The notes under the pieces: generated by a model | Told to the model about the DNA's origin: nothing | The model's database searches: none | What the model saw: only the letters and a program-made list of their open reading frames with translations | Source: Hyphomonadaceae bacterium | GTDB lineage: Bacteria; Pseudomonadota; Alphaproteobacteria; Caulobacterales; Aquidulcibacteraceae | Direction: 5' to 3' | Assembly (NCBI GenBank): GCA_027492515.1 | Contig: JAPUEP010000251.1 | Location: forward strand, 1-37,900 | DNA: 37,900 nt | Shown here: positions 18,450-26,926 of the stretch, one piece after another | How positions within the stretch are numbered: the stretch's first letter is position 1 | How the letters are laid out: every line of letters starts with the position of its first letter | Position numbers and translations under genes: made by a program

Positions 18450-19091
18450 ATGAATTATCCAAAACAAATAGCAGGGATACGCATCCCTGATAGCGAAATC
18501 GCGCAAAAAGCAATGAGAATTGCCTATAAATTTTCTGATGAAACACTATTTTGTCATACAATGCGAACTTATGTGTTTGGCGCAATTGCGGCAAATTCAA
18601 GAAGGTGGAAGTTTGACGAAGAGGCTTCTTTTATTGCTTCAATTTTGCATGATCTTGGAATTACAGATGAATTTGAAAAAGATGATAGGTTTGAATTAGT
18701 TGGTGCAGATGCGGCAAAAAACTTATTACAAGCCGAAAAGTATCCGCCTGAAAAAACTGAACTAATTTGGGATGCGATTGCTCTACATACAAGCGCAGGA
18801 ATCGCAATGCGGAAAGAGCCTGAAGTTGCAATAGTTCATATTGGCGCAGCTATGGATGTTTTTGGTTTAGGTTTAAATAATCTTCCAAAATTTTTGTTAG
18901 ATGAAATCATTGAGAATTTGCCGCGAAATGATTTCAAAAATTACATCGTTAAAAAGCTTATTAACAATGTCGAAAAATTTCCAGACACCACAAATGCAAC
19001 TTGGCTAAGTGATGTCGGGCGGCAACATATACATAATTATAATTGCCCGTGTGTAATTGATTCAATTAAAAATTCTGTCTTTGGGGAATAA
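18450..19091 (+). CDS. HD-domain protein, cyanamide hydratase-like
   Basis: 213 residues. Metal-binding positions of an HD domain are visible: His in ETLFCHTMRTYVFG (about 36), the HD pair in FIASILHDLGITDEF (about 66-67), and the downstream AIALHTSAGIAM. The layout resembles the cyanamide hydratase / Ddi2 branch rather than signalling phosphohydrolases, but the substrate cannot be read from the sequence. AAGGTG precedes the ATG. It is followed after one base by the MAPEG gene and shares a control region with the divergent TetR gene. Confidence 0.75.
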   Translation: MNYPKQIAGIRIPDSEIAQKAMRIAYKFSDETLFCHTMRTYVFGAIAANSRRWKFDEEASFIASILHDLGITDEFEKDDRFELVGADAAKNLLQAEKYPPEKTELIWDAIALHTSAGIAMRKEPEVAIVHIGAAMDVFGLGLNNLPKFLLDEIIENLPRNDFKNYIVKKLINNVEKFPDTTNATWLSDVGRQHIHNYNCPCVIDSIKNSVFGE

Positions 19092-19092
19092 T

Positions 19093-19494
19093 ATGAAAAA
19101 CGAATTATTTTGGCTATCTTGCAACCTATTATTAGTGGCGACAATGTGGATGCCTTATGTTTACAACCGCGTCAAAGAAATTGGCCTTCCTAGTATGGGA
19201 TGGAACCCACCACCAGACCCGCCGCAAAAAGCAAAATGGGCGGCACGAAATGTTCAGGCGCATATTAATGCAATTGAAAATATAGCGATTTTTGCACCGC
19301 TTGCGATAATATCTTATTTTAGTGGAAGTGCAATTAATACAAGTATAGCATGCGCAATTTATTTCTTTGCCCGTCTGGGGCATTTCATTATTATGATGAT
19401 TGGCGCGCCAATACCATTTAGAACATTAATATTCCTATTGGGTCATATTGCCAATTTATATTTAGTTATAAGTTTAATTGCGCGTTTTAATTAA
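19093..19494 (+). CDS. MAPEG family membrane protein
   Basis: 133 residues from the ATG at 19093, one base after the HD-gene stop, with GGGG as ribosome binding site. Four hydrophobic segments and the motif [23 protein letters not shown] match the MAPEG family (membrane proteins of eicosanoid and glutathione metabolism); bacterial members are often glutathione-transferase-like. With the HD gene it forms a TetR-controlled two-gene operon that looks like detoxification, by inference. Its stop overlaps the convergent trpS by 8 bases. Confidence 0.85.
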   Translation: MKNELFWLSCNLLLVATMWMPYVYNRVKEIGLPSMGWNPPPDPPQKAKWAARNVQAHINAIENIAIFAPLAIISYFSGSAINTSIACAIYFFARLGHFIIMMIGAPIPFRTLIFLLGHIANLYLVISLIARFN

Positions 19495-20521
19495 AGAAGC
19501 CAACAATCTCTTTAACTTGTTTCAATATTGGTTGTGCGATTGCATTTGCCCGTTCGGCGCCATCTTTTAGGATGGCGTCAATTTCGGGCGCATCGCCCAT
19601 AAGGCGGCGCATATGTTCGGTAATTGGGGCAAGTTTTTCAACAGCCAAATCCGCCAGCGCAGGTTTGAATGCACCAAAACCTTGCCCTGCAAATTGGGTT
19701 ACGACCGCTTCTTTCGTGGTTTCCGCCATTGCCGCATAAATACCAACCAAATTATCAACTTCAGGGCGCGTTTTTAATTCATCCAAAGTTTCAGGCATCG
19801 GGAATTGATCGGTGCGCGCTTTTTTTAATTTGCGAACAATTGTGTCTGTATCATCGGTAAGATTGATGCGCGACAAATCGGCAGGGTCAGATTTTGACAT
19901 TTTCTTTGTGCCGTCTTGCAAATTCATAACGCGCGATGCAGGGCCGCCGATTAAAGGTTCAGGGCTTGGGAAAAAGCCTTTGGCTTTGAAATCTGTGTTA
20001 AATTTTTGGGCAATATCGCGCGCAAGTTCAAGGTGCTGTTTCTGATCATCACCAACAGGAACATGGGTTGCCTTATATGCCAAAATATCAGCCGCCATCA
20101 AAACTGGATAATCAAATAGGCCAACCGACATGCGTTCCGAATTTTCGCCCGCTTTATCCTTGAATTGTGTCATACGCTCTAACCAGCCCATGCGCGCAAC
20201 GCAATTTAAAACCCATGCAAGTTCGGCATGTGCCGATACATTTGATTGAACGAAAATAATTGATTTTTTCGGGTCAATTCCCGCCGCCAAATAAGCCGCC
20301 GCAACTTCGCGCGTTTGCGCTTTTAGCATTTTTGGGTCTTGTGGAACCGTGATGGCGTGTAAATCAACAACGCAAAATAGGCTTTCCATTTCGTGCTGCA
20401 CCGAAACAAAGCGTTTAATCGCGCCAAGATAATTTCCCAAATGAATATTTGCCGTTGGTTGTACACCTGAAAAAACCCTTGTTGGGCGTGGCTTTTTTTC
20501 GGTTTCATTTTGGGTGTTCAT
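19487..20521 (-). CDS. trpS: Tryptophanyl-tRNA synthetase
   Basis: 344 residues, usual length. Charges tRNA-Trp in the cytoplasm. The class I signature appears as [11 protein letters not shown] (HIGH motif, residues 25-34) and the KMSKS loop is intact in [11 protein letters not shown]. The core [12 protein letters not shown] and the [24 protein letters not shown]-like segment are canonical. The gene overlaps MAPEG at its 3' end. Its usual alphaproteobacterial partners, usp and nfu, are separated from it here by recQ and the TetR region. Confidence 0.97.
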   Translation of the reverse strand: MNTQNETEKKPRPTRVFSGVQPTANIHLGNYLGAIKRFVSVQHEMESLFCVVDLHAITVPQDPKMLKAQTREVAAAYLAAGIDPKKSIIFVQSNVSAHAELAWVLNCVARMGWLERMTQFKDKAGENSERMSVGLFDYPVLMAADILAYKATHVPVGDDQKQHLELARDIAQKFNTDFKAKGFFPSPEPLIGGPASRVMNLQDGTKKMSKSDPADLSRINLTDDTDTIVRKLKKARTDQFPMPETLDELKTRPEVDNLVGIYAAMAETTKEAVVTQFAGQGFGAFKPALADLAVEKLAPITEHMRRLMGDAPEIDAILKDGAERANAIAQPILKQVKEIVGFFN

Positions 20522-20665
20522 TGCTTTTATCCGTATAATTGTTTCCGTGTGTGCTTTAGCGATTTTTAATCAAATTTAAAAGCGCAATGGCATGTAAGTT
20601 TCAGTAAAAATAATGGATTAATTTCAAAAATCGTGTTCATATCATCAAAAACAAGGATTTTGGAA

Positions 20666-22438
20666 ATGAATATAACGCGCCGCGCACTTAATATTGGGAT
20701 ATTTTCAACTTTACCATTGGTCGCAGGGGCGGCAAATGCCGCAAGCCAAAGCGCAGCCGATAAGGAATTTGCAAAACTAAGCGCATGGTGGCTTGATAAT
20801 TATCTTAGGCTTTCGCCTGTACAAGCAACGCAAATTGGCGACCATAGATTTGATGACCAAGTCGATGATTTAAGTGTCAAAGGCCGTGTAACGCAATTGG
20901 TGTTTAATAAAAATACTTTGGCAAAACTTGGTAAAATTAACCGCGCCAAACTTTCACGTGATAATCAGGTTGATTATGCAATTTTGGAAAATTCATTAAA
21001 ATCAACAATTTTTAGTTTGGAAGAAGTCAAAGAATGGGAATGGAACCCGCTTTATTATCATAGTGTTGCGGGTGGCGCGGTTTATAATCTTATGGCGCGC
21101 GAATTTGCACCTGCCAATATACGTGCCTTTAATTCTATGCGCCGTTATCGAAAAATCCCGAAAATTCTTGAAGATATGCGCGCGCAAATTATACCGTCAA
21201 AAGTGCCGCCAAATTATGCGAAAACCTATGCCGCGCAATTTTTGGGGATAGAGCAAACCTTTACAGAAATGGTTTATCCAATAATTGAAAAAATGGATAA
21301 TATGAATTCCAATATTGATTATGAAACTTCATTGAAACTTGTGAAGGTTGCACTTGATAATCATAAAAAATGGATTGATGAAACCCTTATTCCAAATGCC
21401 AAAGGCGATTTTAGGGTTGGGGCGCAGATTTTTGATAAGACATTATCGTTTTCATTAATGTCAAACCTGACGCGCCAAGATATTAAAAAGCGCGCATTAG
21501 AAGAGATTAAAAAAGTTCGCGGGCAAATGTATGAAATTGCCAAAACCGCACTTAATCGAAACGATGCGCCAAATAATCCAACATCAGAGCAAGAACAGGC
21601 AATAATCAAAAACGCCCTTGATTTAGCCGCTTCAGAGCGCCCAAAACGCAATGAATTGGTTGAAACCGCAACAAAAATGACCGAAATTGCGCGTAAATTT
21701 GTTCAAGAAAAAGATTTTATAACTTTGCCCGATGGGCCAGTAAAAGTAATCCTTATGCCTGAATTCCAACGCGGCTATGCGGTTGCATATTGTGATAGTC
21801 CGGGGCCACTTGATAAAAATTTGGCAACTTATTACGCAGTGTCGCCTGTCCCTGATGATTGGGATGATGCAAAATCAGATTCATTCTTAAAAGAATATAA
21901 TATGCGCGGCATTCAAGATATTGCCGTCCACGAAGCCATGCCGGGGCATTATGTTCAATTATTCCACGCCAATTCATGCAAAAGTATTTTGCGGGCGGTT
22001 TTATCGTCTGGCTCCTTCATCGAAGGCTGGGCCGTTTATGCCGAACGCGTAATGGTCGAACAGGGCTTTAAATCTGATGACCCACTTTATAAATTGACGC
22101 AATTAAAAGTTTATCTTCGCACAATTACCAATGCCCTTATTGACCAAGCAATTCATTGCGAAGGCATGACAGAAGATGAAATGATGAAACTTCTTACCCA
22201 AACCGCATTCCAAGAAGAAAGCGAGGCGCGTGGTAAATGGCGACGTGCGCAATTATCTTATACGCAATTATCAACATATTTTGTTGGTTTCTTGGAACAT
22301 TATGAAACCCGCGAAATTTATAAAGCCAAACAAGGCAATTCATTTAATCTGAAAAAATACCATGATAGTGTTCTTGCCTTTGGTTCGCCGCCAATGAAAT
22401 TTGCGCGTGCTTTGTTAATTGGTGACAAAATTCCTTAG
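20666..22438 (+). CDS. DUF885 family exported protein (putative metallopeptidase)
   Basis: 590 residues from the ATG at 20666, with AAGGA upstream. The N-terminus MNITRRALNIGIFSTLPLVAGAANA is a signal peptide with twin arginines, possibly Tat-dependent. The family motif HEAMPGHYVQLFHA is near residue 422 and EGWAVYAERVM about 35 residues later; HExxxGH followed by E fits a zinc site, and DUF885 proteins are thought to be peptidases. Likely periplasmic. A single gene with its own promoter; the GST gene follows 57 bases later and may be read through. Confidence 0.85.
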   Translation: MNITRRALNIGIFSTLPLVAGAANAASQSAADKEFAKLSAWWLDNYLRLSPVQATQIGDHRFDDQVDDLSVKGRVTQLVFNKNTLAKLGKINRAKLSRDNQVDYAILENSLKSTIFSLEEVKEWEWNPLYYHSVAGGAVYNLMAREFAPANIRAFNSMRRYRKIPKILEDMRAQIIPSKVPPNYAKTYAAQFLGIEQTFTEMVYPIIEKMDNMNSNIDYETSLKLVKVALDNHKKWIDETLIPNAKGDFRVGAQIFDKTLSFSLMSNLTRQDIKKRALEEIKKVRGQMYEIAKTALNRNDAPNNPTSEQEQAIIKNALDLAASERPKRNELVETATKMTEIARKFVQEKDFITLPDGPVKVILMPEFQRGYAVAYCDSPGPLDKNLATYYAVSPVPDDWDDAKSDSFLKEYNMRGIQDIAVHEAMPGHYVQLFHANSCKSILRAVLSSGSFIEGWAVYAERVMVEQGFKSDDPLYKLTQLKVYLRTITNALIDQAIHCEGMTEDEMMKLLTQTAFQEESEARGKWRRAQLSYTQLSTYFVGFLEHYETREIYKAKQGNSFNLKKYHDSVLAFGSPPMKFARALLIGDKIP

Positions 22439-22495
22439 TTCGGGAATATTGAATTAATAAAAACCTGACCTATATAAAAAATATAGGAGGACGAA

Positions 22496-23197
22496 ATGTC
22501 AGATTTATCAAATTTCCCAATTACAAAAAAATGGCCGCCAAAAAACCCGAATGCCATTCAATTATATTCGCTTGCCACGCCAAATGGTGTGAAAGTATCG
22601 ATTATGCTTGAAGAATTGGGAATTGAATATGATGCCCATTATATTGATTTTTCCGAAAATGGCACAAAGTCAGACGCATTTCGTTCATTAAACCCTAATG
22701 GCAAAATCCCTGCAATCATTGATCCGAATGGGCCAAATGGGGCGCCTTTGGAACTATGGGAATCTGGTGCAATCCTTTATTATTTGGCGCAAAAAACAGG
22801 TAAGTTTTTGCCGAAAGATGCCAATGCGCATTATGAAGCTTTGCAATGGGTATTTTTCCAAATGGCATCAATTGGCCCAATGTTTGGTCAAATTGGTTAT
22901 TTCTATAAATTCGATGGCAAGGAAATCGAAGATAAAAGACCGCTGGAACGCTATGTCAGCGAATCAAAACGCCTGCTTGGGGTTTTAGATAAAAGACTTG
23001 AAGGGCGTGATTGGATTATGGGCGAATATTCAATTGCCGATATTGCAATTTTCGGCTGGATAAGAAATTTAATCGGTTTTTATGGTGCGGGCGATTTAGT
23101 TGAATTTGATAATTTTAAAAATGTATCAAGAGTTTTAAATATTTGGCTTGAAAGACCTGCGGTTCAACGCGGGTTGGAAATTCCAAAGGCCGTGTAA
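22496..23197 (+). CDS. Glutathione S-transferase, YghU/YfcG-like (Nu class)
   Basis: 233 residues. The thioredoxin-fold half opens with AIQLYSLATPNGVKVSIMLEELGIEYD and carries NPNGKIPAI and LWESGAILYYLA; the helical half has DWIMGEYSIADIAIFGWI. The TPNG loop is the active site of YghU and YfcG, which bind glutathione and have disulfide-bond reductase activity. Cytoplasmic. AGGAGG at 22485 is a strong ribosome binding site. It is distinct from the zeta-class gene at 36669. A shared terminator separates it from the convergent DUF3667 gene. Confidence 0.92.
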   Translation: MSDLSNFPITKKWPPKNPNAIQLYSLATPNGVKVSIMLEELGIEYDAHYIDFSENGTKSDAFRSLNPNGKIPAIIDPNGPNGAPLELWESGAILYYLAQKTGKFLPKDANAHYEALQWVFFQMASIGPMFGQIGYFYKFDGKEIEDKRPLERYVSESKRLLGVLDKRLEGRDWIMGEYSIADIAIFGWIRNLIGFYGAGDLVEFDNFKNVSRVLNIWLERPAVQRGLEIPKAV

Positions 23198-23198
23198 G

Positions 23199-23223
23199 AA
23201 AAGGGGCATTTGCCCCTTTTTTT
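23199..23223. terminator. Bidirectional terminator between GST and DUF3667 genes
   Basis: The stem AAAAGGGGCA / TGCCCCTTTT has a minimal TT loop and is followed by more T. Because of the flanking A and T runs it works as a terminator on either strand; the DUF3667 stop (23222) lies in it. Confidence 0.85.
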
Positions 23224-24211
23224 ATGAATAATAAGCCGCAACACCCATGATTAGTAAAATCAAACTTGAAAAAGATATGGTTGTAATGGCGCAAATGAAT
23301 AAGGTCTTTAATAATGCGCCAAGCCATCCTGAATCATAAGTTCCGCGTAATGTGAAAAAGAAATTTATTGGGGTTAAAATAAATAAAAACCCATAAAGAA
23401 TTCCGCCATAAGGCGCGGGCAACCATAAAGATATTGATATCGATAAAAACACAAATGACATCATCGTCATAGAAACCAATAAATGGTCATAAAAATAATA
23501 TTTGCGCTTATAAATATAAACAATTGCAAGCGCGATTGCATTAATCGGCAGCAATAAAATTGCCAATTTATGTGCCCAGCTAAAGGCAGAAATTATGAAT
23601 ACTTTAGGATTGGATGCAGCCTTTACCAAACCATCTTTAAATTTTTGCGTTGCTTCTTTTGAAATTGGTAAATCTATTTGGGAATTTTTGATGCCATCTA
23701 TTAATTTATCATCATGCCCTTGCATGAATTTTTCGAAATCAAATTTATATTCATATGATTTGCCTTTTTTTTCAGAATATTCGTTTTCAATTTTTATTGA
23801 ATTGGCTTCTTCTTTGTTCTGATTTGTATCTAGATTATTTTTGTGGGCATCAATATAGGATTTTTGTGAAACTTCATGTGAATTTTCGACATTGTGAATT
23901 GCTTTTTCTAATTTGAATTCACTTGTGAAAATAAAAATGAAAAGGGTTACAAGAAATAACCTGAAGGGTGGAACATGGCGATTTATTCGCCCTTCAATAT
24001 AGTCTTTGTTCAATGTTCCAGGGCGAATAAAAATAGCAGGTAAAGTTCGCCATAAACGCCCATCAAAATGAAAAATCCCTTCTAAGGCTTCATACATAAG
24101 ATGGAAAAACGAACGATGATGCAAATCAGTGTTTTGCCCACATGAAAAGCAATATTTGCCCATTATTTTCGTACCGCAATTTTTGCAGTTTTCGTCTTTT
24201 TGATTTGTCAT
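23222..24211 (-). CDS. DUF3667 domain membrane protein with zinc ribbon
   Basis: 329 residues. The N-terminus has four cysteines, CKNCGTK and CFSCGQ (about 9-27), of a zinc-ribbon type. The conserved core FHFDGRLWRTLPAIFIRPGTLNKDYIEGRI, with RHVPPFRLFLV after it, defines DUF3667. One membrane segment follows at about 85-100, then a charged Lys/Glu/Asn-rich stretch (110-185), then three or four membrane segments to the C-terminus. Function unknown. It lies 50 bases downstream of the truncated haemoglobin gene on the same strand, with AAGGTGGGGG before the ATG. Confidence 0.85.
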   Translation of the reverse strand: MTNQKDENCKNCGTKIMGKYCFSCGQNTDLHHRSFFHLMYEALEGIFHFDGRLWRTLPAIFIRPGTLNKDYIEGRINRHVPPFRLFLVTLFIFIFTSEFKLEKAIHNVENSHEVSQKSYIDAHKNNLDTNQNKEEANSIKIENEYSEKKGKSYEYKFDFEKFMQGHDDKLIDGIKNSQIDLPISKEATQKFKDGLVKAASNPKVFIISAFSWAHKLAILLLPINAIALAIVYIYKRKYYFYDHLLVSMTMMSFVFLSISISLWLPAPYGGILYGFLFILTPINFFFTLRGTYDSGWLGALLKTLFICAITTISFSSLILLIMGVAAYYS

Positions 24212-24261
24212 GCCCCCACCTTTGGCAAGAGCATATAAAATAATTTTAAAAGGTCAAACCA

Positions 24262-24681
24262 TTATGGCCTATAAAACATACCAAGGCTTAGGGATTGCCC
24301 AATTCGATTGGCGCGTTCCATAAAATATTCAACCACATCATAATTGGGCGCAAGTTCGGTCAAAACCTGTTCAAATAATTCAAGCCATTGGGCAAAATGA
24401 AACGGCTCAACATTCTTAAGCGCCATATGAACCGGCATTGGGCGACCTGAATAAGTGCCCGAATGAAGGCAAACACTTGCCCAAAAATGTTTTAATTTAT
24501 AAATATGCCCATCCCAATCCTCAATTTTATTGTTAAAAATTGGGCCAAGACTTGGGTGTTTGCGAACGCGCGAATAAAATTCGTCAACCAAATCTGAAAT
24601 GAATTCAGGTGTAACCCCAATTGAATTTGCGTGCGCGATTAATTGTTCGCGTGCTCTATTTTCATGTTCAATATTTTCCAT
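24262..24681 (-). CDS. Group III truncated haemoglobin
   Basis: 139 residues. The helical globin core reads FYSRVRKHPSLGPIFNNKI, then WDGHIYKLKHFWASVCLHSGTYSGRPMPVHMAL and a late HFAQWLELFEQVL, the pattern of class III truncated globins; the VHMAL / HF region holds the expected proximal histidine. These cytoplasmic haem proteins bind O2, NO or peroxide, and their role is usually inferred to be NO or oxidative-stress protection. It is divergent from the cytochrome b561 gene and upstream of DUF3667. Confidence 0.9.
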   Translation of the reverse strand: MENIEHENRAREQLIAHANSIGVTPEFISDLVDEFYSRVRKHPSLGPIFNNKIEDWDGHIYKLKHFWASVCLHSGTYSGRPMPVHMALKNVEPFHFAQWLELFEQVLTELAPNYDVVEYFMERANRIGQSLSLGMFYRP

Positions 24682-24753
24682 AAAGCCTAAATATCAAACC
24701 TTCCTTGCAATTCAATGCGCTATAATAGCCCACAATTTTATTATGGGGATATT

Positions 24754-24769
24754 TGCGGCAAATGCCGCA
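24754..24769. other. GC-rich hairpin in the haemoglobin / cytochrome b561 intergenic region
   Basis: TGCGGCA and TGCCGCA are exact inverse arms around two A. It lies between divergent genes, so it is not an ordinary terminator for either; it could be an operator or a leader hairpin of the cytochrome b561 transcript. No clear T run follows. Confidence 0.4.
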
Positions 24770-24855
24770 TTCTTCATATTATTGCTTTGAATGGGGCTTA
24801 TGTCCGATGCGAATAATATTTTAAAGTGCAAAATGAATTATCACAGGAGATACAA

Positions 24856-25860
24856 ATGAATAAAGATAATTCAACCACTTTAGTATTTGATTTGCCCACA
24901 CGAGTTTTCCATTGGCTTTTTGCCTTTGGATTTGTTGGTGCTTTTTCAATTGGCAAATTTACAGATGATGAAAGCGCGCTTTACCCGCTTCATATGTTTT
25001 TTGGTGCAATGATGGCAATTGCCGTGGTTTTGCGAATTATATGGGGCTTTGTTGGTTCAAAATATGCACGTTTTAGCTCATTCAAATTAAATCCAATAGG
25101 TTTAATTGAATATTTCAAAGGCAATTTCCCAAGAACGATTGGCCGTAATCCTGCATCATCATTTGCCGCAATTGCCATGATGCTAATTGCGCTTATTATT
25201 CCTATCACTGGATATATGATGTTGACCGCAACATCGCGCGATCAAATGCATAATGTAAAAGAAATTCACGAAACATTGGCAACCATTTTTGCAATAATTG
25301 CAGGATTACATATTGTTGGCATAATTTTCCATACGGCGACCAAACACGAACCTTTGGGAATTGCCATGCTTTCTGGTCATAAAGATTCGGTTGCGGGTGA
25401 AACCGGAATTCCAAATAGTCTTGCATGGGTTGGTGCATTATTCATTACTTTAATTGGCGGCGCAGCTTTTGCATTAAGCTCAAACTATAATCCACAGGCC
25501 AAAACCTTCCAACTTGGTGCCAAAACCCTTGTGCTTGGTGAAAATGAAGGTGCAGAAGGCGAAGAGGGCGAAGAAGCCGAAGAACATAAAGACCATGATG
25601 GCAAAAATTCCAAAGGCGGTGAGCGTGAAGAAGGCGAAGAAGATGAAAAATCTGAAAAAGCGGAACGCATGGAATATAATCAAAAAGATGGAAATATTAA
25701 TTCTGTCGCACCCAATTTGATGAACAAAAATAACCAAATGCTTGATGCTAATGGTAAAGTGATATTAGAAAACGAAAAAGCTGAACACGAAAAAAGAGAA
25801 AAAGAAGAGCAAAATGAAAAAGGCGAAAAGGGTGAACGCGGCGAAAAAGATAAGGATTAG
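24856..25860 (+). CDS. Cytochrome b561 domain protein with long charged C-terminal tail
   Basis: 334 residues from the ATG at 24856, with AGGAG upstream; an earlier ATG at 24826 lacks a ribosome binding site. Residues 1-180 are a four-helix b561 domain: TRVFHWLFAFGFVGAF, PLHMFFGAMMAIAVVLRIIWGFVG, IALIIPITGYMM, and IHETLATIFAIIAGLHIVGIIFH, with paired histidines for two haems. A fifth membrane segment (about 193-210) is followed by about 120 residues extremely rich in Glu, Lys and Asp. Such proteins pass electrons between quinols and periplasmic acceptors. Translation of the LuxR gene starts 8 bases after its stop. Confidence 0.88.
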   Translation: MNKDNSTTLVFDLPTRVFHWLFAFGFVGAFSIGKFTDDESALYPLHMFFGAMMAIAVVLRIIWGFVGSKYARFSSFKLNPIGLIEYFKGNFPRTIGRNPASSFAAIAMMLIALIIPITGYMMLTATSRDQMHNVKEIHETLATIFAIIAGLHIVGIIFHTATKHEPLGIAMLSGHKDSVAGETGIPNSLAWVGALFITLIGGAAFALSSNYNPQAKTFQLGAKTLVLGENEGAEGEEGEEAEEHKDHDGKNSKGGEREEGEEDEKSEKAERMEYNQKDGNINSVAPNLMNKNNQMLDANGKVILENEKAEHEKREKEEQNEKGEKGERGEKDKD

Positions 25861-25868
25861 TTTGTAAA

Positions 25869-26369
25869 ATGAAAAATAGAGAACGCCTGATAATCCTTAT
25901 TGCCCTATTGGCGATTGTGATTTTCCTTTTGGCTGATTTACGTGATGACTTCATTCATGGCGGTGGTGTTTTGCACCTTGGGTTTGAAGCATTAATGGCA
26001 TTAATTGCATCATCGGGCGTCTTTATTTTACTTAGGGGAAGTTTCAAGTTGAAGAAAAATCTTGAACAAACCCAAATCAAACTTGTTGCCCAAGAAGAAG
26101 CCACAAATGAATGGCGCAAAAGGGCGCAAATTCACATTACTGGCCTTTCAGTCGAAATAGCGCGCCAATTAAATGATTGGGGATTAAGCGCGGCAGAAAA
26201 GGAAATCGCCTTTATGCTTTTAAAAGGCCTATCATTACGCGAAATCGCAAATATTCGTGGAACAAATGAAAAAACCACCCGTGCCCAAGCAACAATTATT
26301 TATCAAAAATCAGGGCTGTCGGGGCGCGCTGATTTGTCCGCATTCTTTTTAGAAGATTTACTAGGTTAA
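25869..26369 (+). CDS. Membrane-anchored LuxR-type HTH regulator
   Basis: 166 residues. Two hydrophobic segments (about 7-22 and 38-55) precede a charged coiled-coil-like linker (59-90). The C-terminal LuxR helix-turn-helix (about 105-163) reads LSAAEKEIAFMLLKGLSLREIANIRGTNEKTTRAQATIIYQKSGLSGRADLSAFFL. A regulator tethered to the membrane and cotranscribed with a cytochrome b561 suggests control by a membrane or redox cue, by inference. No receiver domain is present. Confidence 0.88.
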   Translation: MKNRERLIILIALLAIVIFLLADLRDDFIHGGGVLHLGFEALMALIASSGVFILLRGSFKLKKNLEQTQIKLVAQEEATNEWRKRAQIHITGLSVEIARQLNDWGLSAAEKEIAFMLLKGLSLREIANIRGTNEKTTRAQATIIYQKSGLSGRADLSAFFLEDLLG

Positions 26370-26462
26370 TATGTATATTTTTCACTAAATTATAGTAAAA
26401 TGCCTTTGAGCCATAAAATTATTTATAGATGATTTTTTGCTATAAATCTTTTGTGTGTGTTT

Positions 26463-26481
26463 AAGTTGCATATTGCAACTT
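26463..26481. promoter_or_regulatory. Inverted repeat upstream of the cupin gene
   Basis: AAGTTGCA and TGCAACTT are exact inverse arms around TAT, ending 19 bases before the ATG. It could be a repressor site in the promoter or leader. The spacing differs from the FNR/NnrR consensus. A second, weaker inverted repeat (ATTTATAG / CTATAAAT) lies at 26421-26447 and may be the end of the LuxR transcript. Confidence 0.45.
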
Positions 26482-26500
26482 CGCTTCTAAGGAGTGGAAA

Positions 26501-26833
26501 ATGGCTGGTTTGGCAATTGATATTGCGCGCCAAACTTTGGAAAATAATAATTTTCGAAAAACCCTTTTTAAGGGTGACAATTTTCGAATTGAAATTATGA
26601 CCTTAGAGAAGGGGCAAGAAATAAAATTAGATGCCAATTCTATTTTTGATAGATTTCTTCGCTTTGAAATTGGCGAAGGTATCGTCACAATAGATAATAA
26701 TGAAATTTATGTCGAAGAAGGTTCAGGCGTTTTAATACCCAAGACCAACGGTTTTATGATAAGCAATATTGGCAATTTGGCGCTTAAATTCTCGATGATT
26801 TATACGCGCCCTGACCTTAATATTGTTAATTGA
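26501..26833 (+). CDS. Small cupin-domain protein
   Basis: 110 residues forming one cupin barrel: GDNFRIEIMTLEKGQEIKLDANSIFDRFLRFEIGEGIVTIDNNEIYVEEGSGVLIP spans both cupin motifs. The histidines that normally bind metal in motif 1 are replaced (KLDANSIFDRF), so it may bind a ligand without metal. AAGGAG is seven bases before the ATG. It is alone between two intergenic regions; the function is not known. Confidence 0.7.
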   Translation: MAGLAIDIARQTLENNNFRKTLFKGDNFRIEIMTLEKGQEIKLDANSIFDRFLRFEIGEGIVTIDNNEIYVEEGSGVLIPKTNGFMISNIGNLALKFSMIYTRPDLNIVN

Positions 26834-26926
26834 CATTTTGCTTGAATGATAAAGTGGTAAGTTTTTATAATTAGTGTAATGCTTTATTTATAGTTTATTT
26901 TGTTTCTATATAAGCTATAAATAATT

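Noticed and set aside
25480-25737. Phe- and Ser-rich frames opposite the cytochrome b561 tail
   Set aside because: They are antisense translations of the GAA/AAA-rich low-complexity tail.
26463-26481. FNR or NnrR box
   Set aside because: The TTG and CAA halves are seven bases apart instead of the eight expected for NnrR, and the core is not the FNR TTGAT-N4-ATCAA.
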